DNA from: Anaerolineae bacterium
Lineage (GTDB): Bacteria; Chloroflexota; Anaerolineae; Aggregatilineales; Aggregatilineaceae
NCBI GenBank assembly: GCA_016930015.1
Contig: JAFGHR010000028.1
Location: 1-40,114, forward strand
Direction: 5' to 3'
DNA: 40,114 nucleotides
The translations under genes were made by a program, and so were the position numbers. Under the pieces are notes generated by a model. It was not told where the DNA came from and did no database searches. It saw nothing but the letters and a program-made list of their open reading frames with translations. Below, in pieces: positions 24,770-31,750 of this stretch (the first letter of the stretch is position 1; every line of letters starts with the position of its first letter).

Positions 24770-25183
24770 TCAATTCATCGGCGCGCCTTCCTTGAGGCCC
24801 ACGATAATATAACTGATCTTCCGGCAGTCGCTCACAGCACAACCAAACGGCGGGCCGCTGGTCGTGTCGTCATAGTATCCGATCTGCACTTCCATGATGG
24901 GGATAGAACTCATGGCGGTGGACAGCGCGGTGAGAAATTCCGAGGTGTTGAGAGCCCCCACCGGGGCGGCAAAGAAACGGAACGCGGCCCCGTTCAGACA
25001 TTCGACGTGAATCCGGTCGTTGAAAACGGCGACTGACACAGGTACGCACATCGATTCCGCTTCGCGGGCGGGTGGATGAGCGGCAGCAGGGTGTGTTGTC
25101 GTGCGCGAAGTGCCGTACACGAAGAAACCGGTGATGACCACGGCGAGCAATAGCCCGGCAACCCATACAGAGCGCTTAGACAT
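24770..25183 (-). CDS. Small secreted or membrane-anchored Cys-containing protein, cassette cargo
   Basis: 137 aa. An N-terminal hydrophobic segment (VWVAGLLLAVVITGFFVYG, residues 6-24) is a signal anchor or signal peptide. After a short Pro/Ala linker comes an ~85-residue domain: VAVFNDRIHVECLNG, FRFFAAPVG, FLTALSTAMSS, PPFGCAVSDCRKISYIIVGL. The cysteines probably form disulfides outside the cytoplasm. This arrangement (NRIHVxC, then FGC-x3-DCR) resembles small secreted hypothetical proteins in other bacteria, but I cannot name the family. A very strong GGAGGAGGA precedes the ATG at 25183. It is the only convincing gene in the cassette, so it is the candidate passenger. Confidence 0.75.
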   Translation of the reverse strand: MSKRSVWVAGLLLAVVITGFFVYGTSRTTTHPAAAHPPAREAESMCVPVSVAVFNDRIHVECLNGAAFRFFAAPVGALNTSEFLTALSTAMSSIPIMEVQIGYYDDTTSGPPFGCAVSDCRKISYIIVGLKEGAPMN

Positions 25184-25270
25184 GGCTGAAAATCCTCCTC
25201 CTGGCGCATAGAAACGTTATGCTCATTATAGGATCGAACTTTGATTTCCGTTAAAAAGGTTGACAATGAG

Positions 25271-25304
25271 CCAGAGCGATCGCGTACTGACCAATCTGGC
25301 CTGA
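25271..25304 (+). repeat. Internal copy B of the cassette left end
   Basis: Same orientation as copy A at 24557-24590, with differences confined to transitions. It lies 62 bp inside the right end, so B plus the right end would by themselves form a ~110-bp miniature element with imperfect inverted repeats. Confidence 0.75.
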
Positions 25305-25548
25305 ACAAAAGGTTCAGAATGGTCCATAAAGGTTCTCAACGGACTGGATCGTGTTAAAAACCGCCATATGCAATTGCCCTGAGCGTGACTTCTATGGGGA
25401 CATTTCAGTTTAGTTCACGAGACCGAATGAGTTGGGGCAGTCTCGCCAAGTTAGCTTCCTGCTCTGGCCTAATATCAAGGTGCGGCCTTTTTTCTTAGGG
25501 CACACACCTATCTTCCGCCTATACGCATGTTGCATGTTGCGCACCTGT

Positions 25549-25576
25549 TTGCCAGGAAGGTGAAATGAGGTACAAT
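25549..25576 (+). promoter_or_regulatory. Promoter of spoVS
   Basis: TTGCCA (25549-25554), 16-bp spacer, TACAAT (25571-25576), 65 nt before the ATG. The stretch 25391-25548 ahead of it holds no recognisable gene; I see only a short GC-rich hairpin followed by TTTTTT near 25476-25496. Confidence 0.6.
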
Positions 25577-25641
25577 GATACTATTAAGGAATTTGGGCTG
25601 TTTACCTTTTCGATGTTTTTCCAGTGCATCAGGGGGCTACG

Positions 25642-25965
25642 ATGCAACCTCCACATACCTCTCAACTGGCTCCTGAAGAATTTGTTCCGGACAAACATAA
25701 AACTGTAGATATCATCAAAGTATCAGCGCGTTCTCGTTCTACGGCGGTGGCTGGCGCGATCGCAGGTGTTGTAAGGGAGCATAATCGTGCCGAAGTACAG
25801 GCCATCGGTGCCGGAGCAGTCAACCAGGCGGTAAAAGCAGTTGCCATCGCCCGCGGTTATTTGAGTGATGACAACATTGATATAATTTCCATTCCCTATT
25901 TTACCGAAGTGATGATCGAAGACCAGGAGCGTACAGCCGTACGCATGGTCGTAGAGCCGCGTTAG
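25642..25965 (+). CDS. spoVS: Stage V sporulation protein S family
   Basis: 107 aa from the ATG at 25642, with GGGGG 5 nt upstream. The ~85-residue SpoVS core is clear: VDIIKVSARSRSTAVAGAIA, GVVREHNRAEVQAIGAGAVN, QAVKAVAIARGYLSDDNIDI, then ERTAVRMVVEPR. SpoVS is an Alba-like nucleic-acid-binding fold. In Bacillus it affects spore coat formation, but it is also widespread in non-sporulating bacteria, and no other sporulation gene is in the window, so a regulatory or RNA/DNA-binding role is more likely here. An N-terminal extension of about 20 residues is unusual. Single-gene unit with its own promoter and a hairpin downstream. Confidence 0.95.
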   Translation: MQPPHTSQLAPEEFVPDKHKTVDIIKVSARSRSTAVAGAIAGVVREHNRAEVQAIGAGAVNQAVKAVAIARGYLSDDNIDIISIPYFTEVMIEDQERTAVRMVVEPR

Positions 25966-26028
25966 CTGGCACACTCCATTTGTTTTATGTACTAGTTTAG
26001 AGTAGTTAGATGTTTTTGGCGCAAGTGT

Positions 26029-26061
26029 GCGACCTCTGATAAAGCCTGGATCAGAGGTCGC
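26029..26061 (+). terminator. Hairpin downstream of spoVS
   Basis: GCGACCTCTGAT (26029-26040) pairs perfectly with ATCAGAGGTCGC (26050-26061) around a 9-nt loop. The tail is GTCTGTT, not a clean T-run, so termination is likely but not certain. The rest of the 232-bp gap to the next gene shows nothing I can identify. Confidence 0.6.
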
Positions 26062-26197
26062 GTCTGTTAGCAGTGGTGGTGGCCGTTTATCGTCAGTGTC
26101 ACGCGCTGCGACGTGGCGAGCCGGGTATTTTTAGCTATGATTATGCAGGATCATACGGCGGTTTTGATGTGTGACTGTGTGGTAATGGGTGACCTGA

Positions 26198-27316
26198 ATG
26201 CGTGTTTTGATGTTATCAAAAGCCTGTGTGGTCGGGACATACCAGCGCAAGCTGGAAGAAATGGCCCGGCTGCCGGATGTTGATCTCCGCGTGTTGGTTC
26301 CGCCCGGCTGGCGTGATCAACGGGGCATGCTGCACCTCGAACGCGCATATGTAAACGGGTATGATCTGCGCGTGACACCGCTCCGGTTTAACGGCGCGTT
26401 TCACCTGCACTACTATCCTCAATTTGGGCGGCAGGTGCGGGCGTTCCAGCCGGATATCGTGCACATCGACGAGGAACCCTACAACCTCGCCACGTGGCAC
26501 GCGCTGCGGCACGCCCGGCGTGCGGGAGCACGCACGCTGTTTTTTAGCTGGCAGAATATCAACCGGCGCTACCCGTGGATCGTGCGGCGCGGTGAGCAGT
26601 GGGTGCTGCGCACCGTCGATTATGCCATCGTGGGCACACAAAGCGCGGCTGATGTCTGGCGTCAAAAAGGGTATCACGGTCCGCTGGCTGTGATCCCGCA
26701 GTTTGGTGTCGATCCGGATATCTTTAAGCCATCCGAGCGCCCGCGCCAGGGGGGTACGTTTACCGTGGGATTTGTGGGGCGGCTGGTGGAGGAAAAAGGC
26801 GGGGCGCTGCTGCTTGATGCGCTGGCACATCTCGATGGGGTCTGGCAGCTTGACATCATCGGCGATGGCCCGTGTAAAGCGGCATGGATCGAGCAGGCGC
26901 GGCATTTGCACCTGTCGGATCGTGTGGTCTTTGATACCCTGCCCTCAACGCGCATGCCCGGTTATTACCAGGGGATCGATGTGCTGGTTGTGCCATCCTT
27001 GACACGCCCCAATTGGAAAGAGCAGTTCGGACGTGTGATCATTGAGGCGATGGCGTGCGGCGTACCCGTGATCGGGTCTTCGAGTGGGGCGATTCCTGGC
27101 GTGATCGGTGACGCGGGGATCGTGGTGCCGGAGAGCCGCGTCGATGCCCTGGCGAACACGCTGCGGCAGCTTATGCAGTCACCGGAACAGCGGCGCGACC
27201 TGGCCGAAAGGGGACGGCGGCGGGTGATGTCTTTTTTTACGCAGGCGCAGGTAGCTGCTCAGACTGTTGACGTCTACCGCCAGCTTATAGAGACTTTGTC
27301 TGATGCCCGACCATGA
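26198..27316 (+). CDS. GT4-type glycosyltransferase
   Basis: 372 aa. Domains: N-terminal Rossmann lobe (MRVLMLSKACVVGTYQRKLE, IVHIDEEPYNLATWHAL) and C-terminal lobe with FTVGFVGRLVEEKGGALLLD, LDIIGDGPC, PGYYQGIDVLVVPS and the donor-site motif EQFGRVIIEAMACGVPVIGS. Family members move a sugar from NDP-sugar with retention of configuration. The acceptor is unknown. It is followed 66 bp later by a HAD phosphatase gene in the same direction. ATG at 26198, with GGTGA 6 nt upstream. Confidence 0.92.
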   Translation: MRVLMLSKACVVGTYQRKLEEMARLPDVDLRVLVPPGWRDQRGMLHLERAYVNGYDLRVTPLRFNGAFHLHYYPQFGRQVRAFQPDIVHIDEEPYNLATWHALRHARRAGARTLFFSWQNINRRYPWIVRRGEQWVLRTVDYAIVGTQSAADVWRQKGYHGPLAVIPQFGVDPDIFKPSERPRQGGTFTVGFVGRLVEEKGGALLLDALAHLDGVWQLDIIGDGPCKAAWIEQARHLHLSDRVVFDTLPSTRMPGYYQGIDVLVVPSLTRPNWKEQFGRVIIEAMACGVPVIGSSSGAIPGVIGDAGIVVPESRVDALANTLRQLMQSPEQRRDLAERGRRRVMSFFTQAQVAAQTVDVYRQLIETLSDARP

Positions 27317-27382
27317 ACCAATTGCATCCCTTCTATCGCTGCGCTAGAGTCAGTGTACCGGGCAACACCAGGACGGAGTAGT

Positions 27383-28168
27383 ATGCTCAAGGCCGTAATT
27401 TTTGATCTGGATCACACCCTGATTGATTGGGGTAGCGCCGAACCGTGGGAAGATTACCAGTTCCGGCGTATCGAGCGCGTGTACGATTTTACACACCAAT
27501 ACCTGACGCCCCTGGATGGTGTCAGTGCAAAGAGCTTTTTTCAGGCGTATACTGCTGCATTAACCACTGCCTGGACGACCGGCAACCAGACGTTTCGTGC
27601 GCCGGATATTCGCCGTATACTGGCCGAAACGGCGTTAAACTGTGGTGTTCCCAGGCACCGGGTGGACGCTGACGCGCTTCTGGACGTCTACGATTGGCAG
27701 ATCGCACCCGGTGAACGGGCATTTCCTGACGTGATCGACGTGCTGCCCGAACTGCGCGCGCACGGGCTGCAACTGGGGATTGTCACCAACGCCTCACACC
27801 CGATGGTGCTGCGTGACCGCGAACTCGACGCATTCGGCATTTTGGAGCACTTTCCCACCTGCCGGATCGCGGCGGTCGATGTGGGCGTGATCAAACCGCA
27901 CCGGCTGATTTTTGACCGGGCGCTGGACCGGCTGGCGGTGCGTCCGGATGAAGCGGTTTTTGTCGGTGACAACCTGGAAGCTGATATTCAGGGTGCACAA
28001 GGCGCCGGGATGGTCGCCGTCTGGCGCGCGCCGGGCGCGGATGCCGTCTCAGACACAGCCACAGATGACAGTAATATTGTCCCGGATGGTATCATCAACA
28101 CCCTGCATGATCTGCTGCCCATCCTGGACGGGTGGTATCCCGGCTGGCGAAACGGTCATATGTCATGA
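27383..28168 (+). CDS. HAD-superfamily hydrolase
   Basis: 261 aa from the ATG at 27383 (GGAG upstream). Motif I is AVIFDLDHTLIDWG with the nucleophile and acid Asp pair (D8, D10), motif II lies in LGIVTNAS, motif III is the Lys in GVIKPHRLIFDRAL, and motif IV is VFVGDNLEADIQGAQGAGM. The cap insertion after motif I is helical (C1 type), as in phosphoglycolate phosphatase-like enzymes. Substrate unknown. Its stop overlaps the start of the next gene by ATGA, so the two are translationally coupled. Confidence 0.9.
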   Translation: MLKAVIFDLDHTLIDWGSAEPWEDYQFRRIERVYDFTHQYLTPLDGVSAKSFFQAYTAALTTAWTTGNQTFRAPDIRRILAETALNCGVPRHRVDADALLDVYDWQIAPGERAFPDVIDVLPELRAHGLQLGIVTNASHPMVLRDRELDAFGILEHFPTCRIAAVDVGVIKPHRLIFDRALDRLAVRPDEAVFVGDNLEADIQGAQGAGMVAVWRAPGADAVSDTATDDSNIVPDGIINTLHDLLPILDGWYPGWRNGHMS

Positions 28169-28701
28169 CACTTTTTGAGACAGCACCCTACCGCAATCTG
28201 ATCCTGACCGGGCCTATGGCGGCTGGAAAAACGTCCATCGGGCGGGCCGTGGCGCGCAGGTTAAAGGCCGATTTTTACGACCTGGAAACCGAAATTCTTG
28301 CGCGTGAAGGCCAGCCGCCGGATGAAATCCGCGAGTTGTTTGGCGAAGCCCGCCTGAACACCCTGGAAGCCGAGGCGATTCGTGACCTGACATTACGCCG
28401 CAGCGCCGTGCTTACCGTGCCTGGCCCGGCGGTGCTGGATGAAGCCAACCGTACACGCCTGGCCGAATCCGGGTCGATATTGTGCTTGAAGTGCGCGCTT
28501 AACGAGGCGCTCCGCCGGCTGCATATGGCGCGCGGGGCGTGGTTTCACAGCCCGTATAACCGCGCCGTGCTGCTCAGCCGCCTCAAACGTGATTGGCGCG
28601 TGCTGAACCTGGACTTGCCCAAGCTGGATAACACATGGCTGTCGGTCGAACAAACAACCGAGGCTGTGATCGCATTTTGGTTTGAACATGCGGAATTATA
28701 G
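28165..28701 (+). CDS. Shikimate kinase-like P-loop protein missing the shikimate-binding residues
   Basis: 178 aa. Starts like AroK: NLILTGPMAAGKTSIGRAVA (Walker A with K22), RRLKADFYDLETEILAREG. However the D-x-D pair reads D-L-E, the FR-x2-E motif reads ARLNTLEAE, the GGG motif reads TVPGPAVLDEANR, and the C-terminal adenine-contact ER-x2-Y motif is absent (RLKRDWRVLNLDLP). These residues bind shikimate in real AroK/AroL. The protein therefore probably phosphorylates something else or binds nucleotide only. ATGA overlap with the HAD gene suggests a joint role in handling a phosphorylated metabolite (inference). Confidence 0.75.
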   Translation: MTLFETAPYRNLILTGPMAAGKTSIGRAVARRLKADFYDLETEILAREGQPPDEIRELFGEARLNTLEAEAIRDLTLRRSAVLTVPGPAVLDEANRTRLAESGSILCLKCALNEALRRLHMARGAWFHSPYNRAVLLSRLKRDWRVLNLDLPKLDNTWLSVEQTTEAVIAFWFEHAEL

Positions 28702-28731
28702 ACTTTGTGGAGGTTGAAAGGATAAGGTTAT

Positions 28732-29523
28732 ATGACCACGTTGACAGTATCACTTGCTCAAATGAATGTCCGCCGTGGTGCGCCGCGCACCAACTGGTCC
28801 CAAATGCAGCAGTATACGGCTGAAGCCGCCCAGCGCGGCGCCGACTTTATTGTTTTCCCTGAATTATGGGATTCGGGGACCACGTATGACAAGGGCCGCG
28901 AGATCGCCAGTTCGTTGAGCGGCGGGCTATTCGCCCAGGTGGCGGCGCTTGCTCGCCAGCACCAGATTCACATTTTTGGGTCGATGTACGAAAAACGCGG
29001 TGTCGGCATCTACAACACGCTGGCCGCTATCTCGCCCCGTAATGGAGTTATGGGTGCCTATCGCAAAATGCACCTGTTTCCCTTGATGGACGAGGATAAA
29101 TGGCTGACGCCTGGCGAAGCACCGCTGGCCATTGATCTACCGTGGGGGCGCACCGGGTTTGCGATCTGTTACGATTTGCGCTTCCCTGAGCTGTTCCGGC
29201 GCTACGCGCGTGAGGAAGTCGGCGTGATCGTGATTCCGATGGCGTGGCCGCATCCTCGCCTGGACCACTACCGGGTGCTGCTGCGTGCACGGGCTATCGA
29301 GAACCAGTGTTACGTTATCGCCGTTAACCGGTTTGGCGCTGACGAGAGTGAGGACGGTGTTCAAACACACTATTTTGGGCATTCGTGTGTGATCGATCCG
29401 TGGGGCAACACTGTGATCGAGGTGGGTGAGATCGAGGGCCACTTTACGGTTCCGCTGGACCTGTCGATGGTGGACGCGGTACGCCAAAAGCTGCCTGCGC
29501 TTGATGGCATTCAGTTGTCATAA
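28732..29523 (+). CDS. Nitrilase-superfamily carbon-nitrogen hydrolase
   Basis: 263 aa. The Glu-Lys-Cys triad is in place: VFPELWDSG (E44), YRKMHLFPL (K112) and GFAICYDLRFPELFR (C146). The overall layout matches small amidases such as omega-amidase, which hydrolyse C-N bonds in amides. The exact substrate cannot be told. The ATG at 28732 has AAGG upstream. It follows the shikimate-kinase-like gene by 30 bp and converges on the lipoprotein gene at 29533 with a 9-bp gap. Confidence 0.9.
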   Translation: MTTLTVSLAQMNVRRGAPRTNWSQMQQYTAEAAQRGADFIVFPELWDSGTTYDKGREIASSLSGGLFAQVAALARQHQIHIFGSMYEKRGVGIYNTLAAISPRNGVMGAYRKMHLFPLMDEDKWLTPGEAPLAIDLPWGRTGFAICYDLRFPELFRRYAREEVGVIVIPMAWPHPRLDHYRVLLRARAIENQCYVIAVNRFGADESEDGVQTHYFGHSCVIDPWGNTVIEVGEIEGHFTVPLDLSMVDAVRQKLPALDGIQLS

Positions 29524-29532
29524 CGCGTGATG

Positions 29533-30399
29533 TCAGTTGGCCAGCGGCCCGGAGTGCCGGTTTTCGCTCATATACAGCGCATAAACACGGTTGTCACCAC
29601 CGAGGAACATGGCTCCGCGCTCAAAGTCCTGCCACTGACTGCTAACAGGTGCTTCTGCCTGTATGCCCCAGCCGAGCGCCTCACGTAAGGCGGCGTCGTT
29701 ACGCCATGCCAGGCCGAAGCCGCGCACCGGTTGGAGACGCCCGTCAGGGGCAGCAAAAGCCGGGTCGTCAGCCGGCAGGCTGTCATTCCAGTTGTCGGGC
29801 ACCTGCCAAAACTGGCCGTTGTCGGCCAGGGCGTAAATTTGCCCTGTGTCACGCCAGTACATGTAACCGTGTTCAAACGATTGTGCGACCAGTTGCTGGG
29901 CTGCTCCCGCATTCACCGGGCAGCCTAATTTTTCCTGAACGGATACGGTGGTGTTATACGCATTGGCGAACGTGGCGGCTACCGGCGTTGTGCAGCCGCC
30001 TGTCACGGCTGCCGGGGCACCCTGGCCGCTGATCGATGGCTCGCCCGGCCCAGGATTCAGCGCCAATGGTGCCGGAGTCGGTGCCGTATCCGGGATCACC
30101 TGGCCCCCTTCGGCAGTGGGCTGTCCCAGAAAAACGCCCACATACGGCGTCAGCGTGACGGTCGCGGCTGGCCGTCCCATGGTGGGGGTCGGCTGCGCCA
30201 CATCCACAGACTGCCCGCCCGCAAACACAGGCGTCGGCGTTGGTGTCAGTTCGATCGTGGCTAACTCTTTGGGCATCGAATCGAAGCCGGTGAGAATCGG
30301 CGCGTTATCATCATCCGGTGTTGTGTCGCCGCTGTTACAGGCAGATAACACGGCAAACGCCACAACCACGATCAGCCACCTGCCTGCCCGGCCTATCAT
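29533..30399 (-). CDS. Lipoprotein with a Thr/Pro-rich linker and LGFP-like C-terminal domain
   Basis: 288 aa. Signal peptide and lipobox end at VLSAC (C21). Residues ~25-125 are low-complexity, rich in T, P, D. The C-terminal ~150 residues hold two similar units: LGCPVN...QSFEHGYMYWRDTGQIYAL and ALGWGIQAE...QDFERGAMFLGGDNRVYAL, reminiscent of LGFP repeats of envelope proteins. Likely extracytoplasmic and lipid-anchored; function unknown. The start ATG overlaps the stop of the NUDIX gene by 4 bp (ATGA), linking their translation. Confidence 0.82.
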   Translation of the reverse strand: MIGRAGRWLIVVVAFAVLSACNSGDTTPDDDNAPILTGFDSMPKELATIELTPTPTPVFAGGQSVDVAQPTPTMGRPAATVTLTPYVGVFLGQPTAEGGQVIPDTAPTPAPLALNPGPGEPSISGQGAPAAVTGGCTTPVAATFANAYNTTVSVQEKLGCPVNAGAAQQLVAQSFEHGYMYWRDTGQIYALADNGQFWQVPDNWNDSLPADDPAFAAPDGRLQPVRGFGLAWRNDAALREALGWGIQAEAPVSSQWQDFERGAMFLGGDNRVYALYMSENRHSGPLAN

Positions 30400-30962
30400 G
30401 CCTGCTGCTCCTTTAAATAGCGCCGTATGGCCGGTTCGCTGAGCACGATTGCCAGCGCGCTGGGTCCATCTTTGATCTGGCCGCTGCGTGCCATGTCTAG
30501 CCCTTCGTCAACCATGACCAACCGCAGCGTGATATGTTCGGTTGGTTCGCGCTGCGCCTCGCCTAGCGTGACTCCGACGGCCAGAAACACCAACGCGACC
30601 TCGTCGCAGATGCCGTTCATCGTGTAAAACTCGCCGACCGGCACGACCTGCCCGGCTTGCCCGCCGATTTCTTCGTGTAGTTCCTGTGCGGCTTGTTGTT
30701 CGGGTGTATGGCCCGGTTCCACGTTGCCCGCGGGGACTTCGAGACACCACGCATCCACCGCATACCGGTACTGGTCGATCAGCACCAGTTCCCCCTCGTT
30801 TGTGATGGGCACAATCCACACGGCGCGAGGTTTTTCGATAACGGTATAGGTTAGCTCGGCACCATCTGTGGCGCGAAGCTGATCCTGCCGCAGGTTATAC
30901 CACTGGCTTTGCCACAGATAATGGCTGGAAAGCGTTTGGTAGGGGCGTTTTGTTTGGTTCAA
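30396..30962 (-). CDS. NUDIX hydrolase-like protein (ADP-ribose pyrophosphatase type) with altered NUDIX box
   Basis: 188 aa from a TTG at 30962 (AGGA ~10 nt upstream), where the family-like part begins (YQTLSSHYLWQSQWYNLRQD). The frame is open upstream to a GTG at 31082, so the start is uncertain. The body follows ADP-ribose pyrophosphatase: AVWIVPITNEGELVLIDQYR, then the NUDIX region. That region reads GNVEPGHTPEQQAAQELHEE followed by IGG: the first Glu of the GX5EX7REUXEEXGU box is His and the Arg is Gln, while the metal-binding ELxEE core remains. Activity may be reduced or altered. First gene of a two-gene unit with the lipoprotein. Confidence 0.78.
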   Translation of the reverse strand: MNQTKRPYQTLSSHYLWQSQWYNLRQDQLRATDGAELTYTVIEKPRAVWIVPITNEGELVLIDQYRYAVDAWCLEVPAGNVEPGHTPEQQAAQELHEEIGGQAGQVVPVGEFYTMNGICDEVALVFLAVGVTLGEAQREPTEHITLRLVMVDEGLDMARSGQIKDGPSALAIVLSEPAIRRYLKEQQA

Positions 30963-31112
30963 TGCGGGCGTGTCCTGTATACACTGGTGGGTCTGCGGGC
31001 GATTGTACGGGGGAATGCCGCATTGCGCCAACTTCGATTTGGGCGCCGCCGCACAGGGCCGAACGACGGCGTACAGGTACACGGGGCCGCTTTGAGCAGT
31101 TCACATCTGGGC

Positions 31113-31140
31113 TTGCGTAGTTTTGATCTTACGATAATAT
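31113..31140 (+). promoter_or_regulatory. Candidate promoter of the cold-shock-like gene
   Basis: TTGCGT (31113-31118), 16-bp spacer, TAATAT (31135-31140). It implies a ~124-nt AT-rich leader with a perfect 10-bp palindrome CTAACGTTAG at 31148-31157; long leaders are common in cold-shock genes. Confidence 0.45.
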
Positions 31141-31270
31141 AGGGTGTCTAACGTTAGCGATAACAATTTTTAATCAGTTTTTGCGACGTTTTTTATTAGA
31201 AATCGACAGTGTTCTGCTAACGTGATAAATAGCAATCATACATACACAAAAATCAGGGGTTTTGTTTAAG

Positions 31271-31486
31271 ATGGTTACAATCGAGCGCTATCGCGGAATC
31301 GTTTCCTATATCGATACCTTCGGACGTGGCAGAATCCAGATGCCGGATGGCCGTGAGGTCGCCGTGCGTTATTCGTCCGTACGTGGCAACGGTATTCGCT
31401 GTCTGGCAAAAGGCGCAATGGTCACGTTTCAGCTTCAGGAGACGCGCCGCGGCCTGTGTGCCGTGTGTGTACAGCCGGAAAACTGA
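31271..31486 (+). CDS. Small cold-shock-domain-like protein
   Basis: 71 aa from the ATG at 31271. The sequence fits a five-strand OB-fold of the CSD type: YRGIVSYIDTFGRGRIQMPD (RNP1 region, normally KGFGFI), GREVAVRYSSVRGNGIRCLA, KGAMVTFQLQETRRGLCAVC. The GIV...G-x-G-x-I and later G-x-V-x-F pattern are retained but RNP1 aromatics are reduced, so nucleic-acid binding may be weaker or different. Likely a single-stranded nucleic-acid binder. Placed directly upstream of RNase J (265 bp apart, terminator-like hairpin between), so functional linkage in RNA metabolism is possible. Confidence 0.75.
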   Translation: MVTIERYRGIVSYIDTFGRGRIQMPDGREVAVRYSSVRGNGIRCLAKGAMVTFQLQETRRGLCAVCVQPEN

Positions 31487-31657
31487 GCCGTTGTGTTGGT
31501 AGGACATCCAACGTAATACACCCCATCACCAGCCTATCTTTAGCTGGCCTTCCTGACTGTGTGCCCATGATCACGTTACAATCGATAGTGTGTGTATGCT
31601 CCTGGTATACGCATAACCTGTGGTGTTTTCGCATCACATCTAACTTTGGACCCGGTA

Positions 31658-31683
31658 CGAAGATCCGCGACGGTCTTCGTTTT
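31658..31683 (+). terminator. Terminator-like hairpin between the cold-shock-like gene and RNase J
   Basis: CGAAGATC pairs with GGTCTTCG (one T-G pair) around a 6-nt loop, followed by TTTT (31680-31683). It may end the cold-shock transcript or act as an attenuator in the RNase J leader, 68 nt ahead of the ATG. Confidence 0.6.
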
Positions 31684-31750
31684 GGAAAATGTAACCTGTA
31701 AATCGGCATAACCAGGGGACGTCAGGCGTCTCTGAAGGAGTTGTTTGATT

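Larger units (their letters stand above)
24548..25390. mobile_element. Non-autonomous insertion-sequence-like cassette carrying a 137-aa gene, with 9-bp flanking direct repeats
   Basis: Left inverted repeat CAGGGCGATTGCATAT (24558-24573) matches the reverse complement of the right end ATATGCAATTGCCCTG (25366-25381) at 15 of 16 positions. Just outside both ends is the same 9-bp word AGCGTGACT (24548-24556 and 25382-25390), with one extra C at the left junction. This is the pattern of terminal inverted repeats and a target-site duplication; 9-bp duplications are known in IS4-type transposition. The ~824-bp element contains no transposase frame. Its only good gene is the secreted-type protein at 24770-25183. 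A further copy of the left end is internal at 25271-25304. Confidence 0.75.

Noticed and set aside
24600..24770. A plus-strand stretch reading like a Thr/Pro-rich protein fragment (TTDDTLTVNPLITPSATPNP).
   Set aside because: No start, stop soon after, and no supporting homology that I can judge; at most a decayed remnant inside the cassette.
24557..25304. The differences between repeat copies A and B mostly fall in one codon phase, as if a short peptide (reading SGQIGQYAIAL on the minus strand) were conserved.
   Set aside because: In-frame stops lie close on both sides of each copy and no start or domain is present; the inverted-repeat plus target-duplication structure explains the repeats better.
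25391..25425. The stretch beginning TGGGGACATTTCAGTTTAG resembled some IS terminal sequences.
   Set aside because: No inverted partner or duplication was found within the window, so it is not called.
25642..25965. SpoVS as evidence that the organism sporulates.
   Set aside because: SpoVS is common in non-sporulating bacteria and no other sporulation gene is in the window.
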